NCBI GenBank assembly: GCA_016713735.1
Contig: JADJOP010000034.1
Coordinates: forward strand, 186,001-250,000
Length of the DNA: 64,000 nucleotides
Direction: 5' to 3'
DNA from: Bryobacterales bacterium
GTDB taxonomy: Bacteria > Acidobacteriota > Terriglobia > Bryobacterales > Bryobacteraceae
The stretch's first letter is position 1. Each line of letters opens with the position of its first letter. The position numbers were made by a program, and so were the translations under genes. Shown here in pieces: positions 60,482 through 64,000 of this stretch. The notes beneath the pieces are model-generated. The model was not told where the DNA came from, made no database searches, and worked only from the letters and a program-made list of their open reading frames with translations.

Positions 60482-63400
60482 ATGAAATCGTCGTCGTTCC
60501 GTATGACGGCTGCCGCTTTGGCCGCCGCTTTGAATCTGTTCGCCCAGGTGCAATCCGGCACCATATCCGGCGTTGTCACCGACCAGCAGGACGCCATCAT
60601 CAGCGGCGCCCAGGTGGAGATCAAGAACACGGGCACCAACGCCGTGTTCCGCACGCAAACCAATGACAGCGGCAACTACACGGCGCCCGGCCTGCCGATT
60701 GGCGACTATGAGATCACGGCGCAGTTGCAGGGCTTCAAGCGCACGGTGCGTTCAGGCATCCGGCTGCAGGTGAACCAGAATGCGCAGGTGAACGTTCGCC
60801 TTGAGGTGGGCCAGCTTGCCGAATCGGTGGAAGTGACCGGGGAAGCTCCGCTGGTGGACACGGGCAGCGCCACGCTGGGCGCGGTGATCGAAAACCGGCG
60901 TGTGCGCGACCTGCCACTGAACGGACGCAGCGCTCTGGCGCTGACGCTGCTCAACGCCGGCGTCATCTCCAACGCGGGTCCGACGAACTCGGGGTTCGGC
61001 GACCGCGGCATCCAGCTTTCGTCGCTATCCATCAATGGATCGCCGAACTCGATGAACAACCAGACGCTCGACGGCAACAACAACGTCCTGAGCTATGTCG
61101 GCGAAGTGGGCATTCCGCCGGCCGTCGATGCGGTGGAAGAGTTCAAGGTGCAGAGCGGCGCCATGTCGGCCGAGTTTGGCTTCACCGCCGGGGGCACGAT
61201 CAACCTCGTCACCAAGTCGGGCACGAACCAGATTCACGGCACCGCCTATGAGTTTTTGCGCAACGACAAGTTCGACGCGCGCAATACCTTCGCGGCGAAC
61301 AAACTGCCGCTGCGCTACAACCAGTTTGGCGTCTCGGCGGGTGGTCCGATCATTAAAGACAAAACCTTCGTTTTCGGCAACTGGGAAGAGTATCGCCTGC
61401 GCCAGAGCCGCCCGCGCATCACCTCCACGCCGATCGCCGAATGGCGGCAAGGCAACTTCGCCAACCTTCGCAACGCGGCGGGCGTGCTGATTCCGATCTA
61501 CGACCCGAACACGATCCGGGCCAACCCCAATGGTGCGGGCCAGGTGCGCGACCTCTATCCCGGCAACATCGTTCCCACCTCGCGCTTCGACCCGATTTCA
61601 CGCAAGATTGTCGACTTCTATCCGGCGCCGAACCGCGTCCCGTCGAACGCTTTCACCTTCGCCCAAAACTTCCAGGACAGCGCCCTCACGCTGACCGATT
61701 GGACGCAGTGGAACCTGCGCGCCGACCACCGCTTCAACGAACGGCACTCGATCTTCTTCCGCTACACGTCGGCGCAGCATTCGCCTTCAGGCAACAGCAT
61801 CTTCACCGACCCCACCGTCGGTCAGGACCGCGTGGACGACCAGGTGAACCGCAACGCGGTGATTTCGGATACCTACACTTTGTCGCCGACGCTGATCAAC
61901 AACCTGCGTGTGGGCATCATGCGCCAGTTCTTCACATTCCGCGCCATCAACGGCGGGCAGGGCTGGCCGCGCAAGCTGGGCCTGCCCGAGATTGTGCCCA
62001 ACGACCAGTTTCCGCAGATCAACTTCGGCTTCGACACCATCGGAGGCCAAGCCTTCGGCACGCGGGCTTCGCTGAACTGGGACATCCAGGAGATGCTCAC
62101 GAAGGTCACCGGGAACCACACCACCAAGTTCGGCTTCAACTACCGCATTCTCTACGGCGGCAACAGGCAGGGGGCGGCGCTGTCGGGCGATTACGCATTT
62201 GGCGGCTTGACGAGCAACCCGCAATCGCCGGCCGGCACCGGCAACAACATGGCGCAGTTTCTCACCGGCGATGTGAGCAGCTCCTACATTGACCGCATTC
62301 TCGGCAACTCCAACCACGGCACAGCGATCAGCTGGTTTGTCCAGGACGATTGGAAGGTCAGCCGCCGCCTTTCGCTCAACCTCGGCATTCGTTGGGACTG
62401 GCAGCAGAGTCCCTACGAGCGCTACAACGGCCTGATCGACTTCGATCCCAGCGCACGCGTGACGGGCTCGCCTTTTGTAGGCAATACGGTATTCGCGGGC
62501 CGCAATGGCCAACCGCGCAGCTTCCGCAAGGAAGATTACAACGACTTCGCCCCGCGCTTCGGATTCGCTCTCGACGTGTTCGGCTCGGGCAAGACCGTCA
62601 TTCGAGGCGGTTATGGTATCTACTACCCCTCCATCTTCTTCCGGCCCTTCCTGGGCAACCCGCAGCTGTTCTCCAGCACGCGCACGAACTACGTCGCGCA
62701 AGGTCCCGGCCAGCGCGCCTTCCGCTTTCAGGATGGGTTCCCGACCAAACCGCTGGAATCGCCCGGCGCCGCGGCCGGTCCGCTGGCGCTGCTGGGCCAG
62801 GGCGTGAGCTTTACGCAACGCGATGAGACGACACCTCTCACGCAGCAGTGGAATTTCGGCATCCAGCATCAGATCGCCAACTGGCTGATCGACGTCACCT
62901 ACGCCGGCAACAAGGGCAACGGCTTCATGGCCGGCGGCTACAACCTGAACCAGGTGGACCCCGCCGTGCGCTTTCAACTCCAGCAGAACCTCAACACGCC
63001 GGTTCCGAATCCCTACGCGGGCCTCGTTCCTGGCGGGCTGGGGGCGGCCACGATCACCCGGGAGCGCTCCCTGATGCCGTTTCCGTATTACACCGGCGTC
63101 ACCGTCAGCAATCCGCTGCTGGGCAACTATCTCTCGCATCAGCTGCAGCTGAACATCCAGCGCCGCATGAGGAACGGACTACTTCTGAACTTCGCTTACA
63201 CCAACGGCAAGAAGTTCAGCGACTCGACGCTGGTGCCGGTCGACTTCGGGCCGATTGAACAGATCACGGACAACGGCTTCCAGGACGGCTTGTACAACCG
63301 CAAGCTGAACCGTTCGATCGACCCGGGCGACGTCAGCCAGCGGCTGGTGGTGAGCGCTCTCTATGAGCTGCCCTTCGGCCGGGGCAAGGCATTCAACCCC

Positions 63401-63886
63401 TCCAACGGCGTCGCACAACGCATCGTCGGCGGCTGGCAGATCAACATGATCTCGGTCATGCAAACGGGCATTCCGCTCACCGTCCGTGGCGCCAACAACA
63501 ACGCCGCCGACCGTCCCAACTCCACCGGCGTCAGCGCGGAACTGCCGAGCGACCAGCGCACCGCGCAGCGCTGGTTTGACACGACGCAGTTTGTCAATCC
63601 ACCGCAGTTCACGCTCGGCAACGTGAGCCGCACGATCGGCGACGTGCGCCACCCCGGCACGGTCAACTTCGACCTTTCTCTCGTGAAGGACACTCGCATC
63701 ACGGAGCGCTTCAACCTGCAATTCCGCGCGGAAGCATTCAACGCTCTCAATCACGTCAACTACGGCCTGGTGGACGACACGTTCGGGGCAGGTCCCGACG
63801 GCAAGAACGCCCGCGCGCAGTTCGGCACGATCACCACGGCGCGTGACGCGCGCATCATGCAGTTGGGTTTGAAGCTGATTTTCTAA
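60482..63886 (+). CDS. Oar-like TonB-dependent receptor (third, divergent)
   Basis: 1134 residues from the ATG at 60482, with GAGGGG upstream. The signal peptide (RMTAAALAAALNLFAQ) is followed by a CNA-B-like domain (SGTISGVVTDQQDAIISGAQ), the plug (VRDLPLNGRSALALTLLNAG, then AVEEFKVQSGAMSAEFG) and a barrel with many aromatic-ended strands, ending MQLGLKLIF. It differs strongly from the tandem pair at 40-47 kb. No TonB box is seen. It follows the FAD oxidoreductase in the same direction with a 32-bp gap, a pairing that suggests uptake of the product or substrate of that enzyme. Codon use favours C-ending codons. Confidence 0.95.
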   Translation: MKSSSFRMTAAALAAALNLFAQVQSGTISGVVTDQQDAIISGAQVEIKNTGTNAVFRTQTNDSGNYTAPGLPIGDYEITAQLQGFKRTVRSGIRLQVNQNAQVNVRLEVGQLAESVEVTGEAPLVDTGSATLGAVIENRRVRDLPLNGRSALALTLLNAGVISNAGPTNSGFGDRGIQLSSLSINGSPNSMNNQTLDGNNNVLSYVGEVGIPPAVDAVEEFKVQSGAMSAEFGFTAGGTINLVTKSGTNQIHGTAYEFLRNDKFDARNTFAANKLPLRYNQFGVSAGGPIIKDKTFVFGNWEEYRLRQSRPRITSTPIAEWRQGNFANLRNAAGVLIPIYDPNTIRANPNGAGQVRDLYPGNIVPTSRFDPISRKIVDFYPAPNRVPSNAFTFAQNFQDSALTLTDWTQWNLRADHRFNERHSIFFRYTSAQHSPSGNSIFTDPTVGQDRVDDQVNRNAVISDTYTLSPTLINNLRVGIMRQFFTFRAINGGQGWPRKLGLPEIVPNDQFPQINFGFDTIGGQAFGTRASLNWDIQEMLTKVTGNHTTKFGFNYRILYGGNRQGAALSGDYAFGGLTSNPQSPAGTGNNMAQFLTGDVSSSYIDRILGNSNHGTAISWFVQDDWKVSRRLSLNLGIRWDWQQSPYERYNGLIDFDPSARVTGSPFVGNTVFAGRNGQPRSFRKEDYNDFAPRFGFALDVFGSGKTVIRGGYGIYYPSIFFRPFLGNPQLFSSTRTNYVAQGPGQRAFRFQDGFPTKPLESPGAAAGPLALLGQGVSFTQRDETTPLTQQWNFGIQHQIANWLIDVTYAGNKGNGFMAGGYNLNQVDPAVRFQLQQNLNTPVPNPYAGLVPGGLGAATITRERSLMPFPYYTGVTVSNPLLGNYLSHQLQLNIQRRMRNGLLLNFAYTNGKKFSDSTLVPVDFGPIEQITDNGFQDGLYNRKLNRSIDPGDVSQRLVVSALYELPFGRGKAFNPSNGVAQRIVGGWQINMISVMQTGIPLTVRGANNNAADRPNSTGVSAELPSDQRTAQRWFDTTQFVNPPQFTLGNVSRTIGDVRHPGTVNFDLSLVKDTRITERFNLQFRAEAFNALNHVNYGLVDDTFGAGPDGKNARAQFGTITTARDARIMQLGLKLIF

Positions 63887-64000
63887 CCAAGGCCACAACG
63901 GGGCGGGGGAGGGACACTCAGTTCCCTCCGCCCTGTCCTTGGAGACGGACCGCGGCGAGTTCCTGCGACTCGCGGCCAGCACCGCCGACCGCCGGGAAGC
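63887..64000 (+). other. Terminator-like hairpin and window end
   Basis: At 63901-63933 a G-rich arm (63901-63914) can pair with TCCCTCCGCCC (63923-63933) with a 3-nt bulge, a probable terminator of the receptor gene. Beyond it, a TTG-start frame from 63939 runs off the end (GEFLRLAASTAD and so on). It resembles a signal-peptide region but lacks twin Arg, so I do not call it a gene. Confidence 0.4.

Noticed and set aside
63939..64000. TTG-start frame running off the window end
   Set aside because: Only about 20 codons are visible, it lacks twin Arg and a clear ribosome-binding site; cannot be supported.

Overview
The window looks like a chromosomal segment of an Acidobacteriota bacterium, most likely the Bryobacterales/Solibacteraceae lineage. 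The reasons are very high GC, giant Oar-like TonB-dependent receptors with N-terminal carboxypeptidase-regulatory domains, paired FG-GAP/ASPIC-UnbV (CRTAC1-type) proteins, PVC-type membrane-bound dehydrogenase homology, and many Tat-exported sugar enzymes. No rRNA, tRNA, CRISPR array, prophage, integrase or transposase gene was seen.

Layout. 1-0.8 kb: end of a stress-type unit (membrane protein plus Spy-like periplasmic protein). 0.8-3.7 kb: divergent sulfatase and a frameshifted Gfo/Idh/MocA oxidoreductase. 3.7-7.5 kb (minus): a stand-alone Cache sensor, then an NRAMP-related transporter with a soluble MgtE-N/CBS protein, a probable magnesium module. 7.6-11 kb: a dehydrogenase cut short by a 73-bp palindromic insert, followed by decayed remnants of its own C-terminus and of a beta-propeller protein, joined at a 17-G run. 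11-19 kb: gatB, a 29-residue membrane peptide, a cupin, an orphan OmpR-type DNA-binding protein, an S9 peptidase, trkA-trkH, and a small secreted protein. 19-26.7 kb: glycan-related exported enzymes (glycosylasparaginase, CE15-like esterase, PhoD, enolase-superfamily enzyme, GH105 hydrolase). 26.7-32.4 kb (minus): an L-arabinose/L-ribulose operon (SSS symporter, 72-residue membrane protein, fucose-isomerase-like protein, araB, araD, GH105). 32.4-35.8 kb: a 1142-residue protein I read as diphosphate-dependent PEP carboxykinase. 35.9-39.9 kb: two CRTAC1-type genes. 40-47.3 kb: tandem, nearly identical TonB receptors, one frameshifted. 47.4-54.4 kb: TPR protein, TIM-barrel protein, cytochrome c, ABC-F ATPase, DUF362 protein, ferredoxin-tailed aldo/keto reductase with a DUF6599-type protein. 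54.4-58.4 kb (minus): GntR-controlled acidic-sugar operon. 58.5-64 kb: FAD oxidoreductase with a discoidin-like tail and a third TonB receptor.

Taken together the genes describe a free-living heterotroph using plant or microbial polysaccharide: outer-membrane receptors, exported sulfatase, esterase and GH105, then uptake and catabolism of arabinose-type sugars and sugar acids. Two regulatory features recur: -10 boxes of the form TANNNT only 5-9 nt before start codons (probable leaderless mRNAs, ten cases), and Tat-type signals on enzyme families that are usually cytosolic. All functional calls come from reading motifs and from memory of the families; no database search was run.
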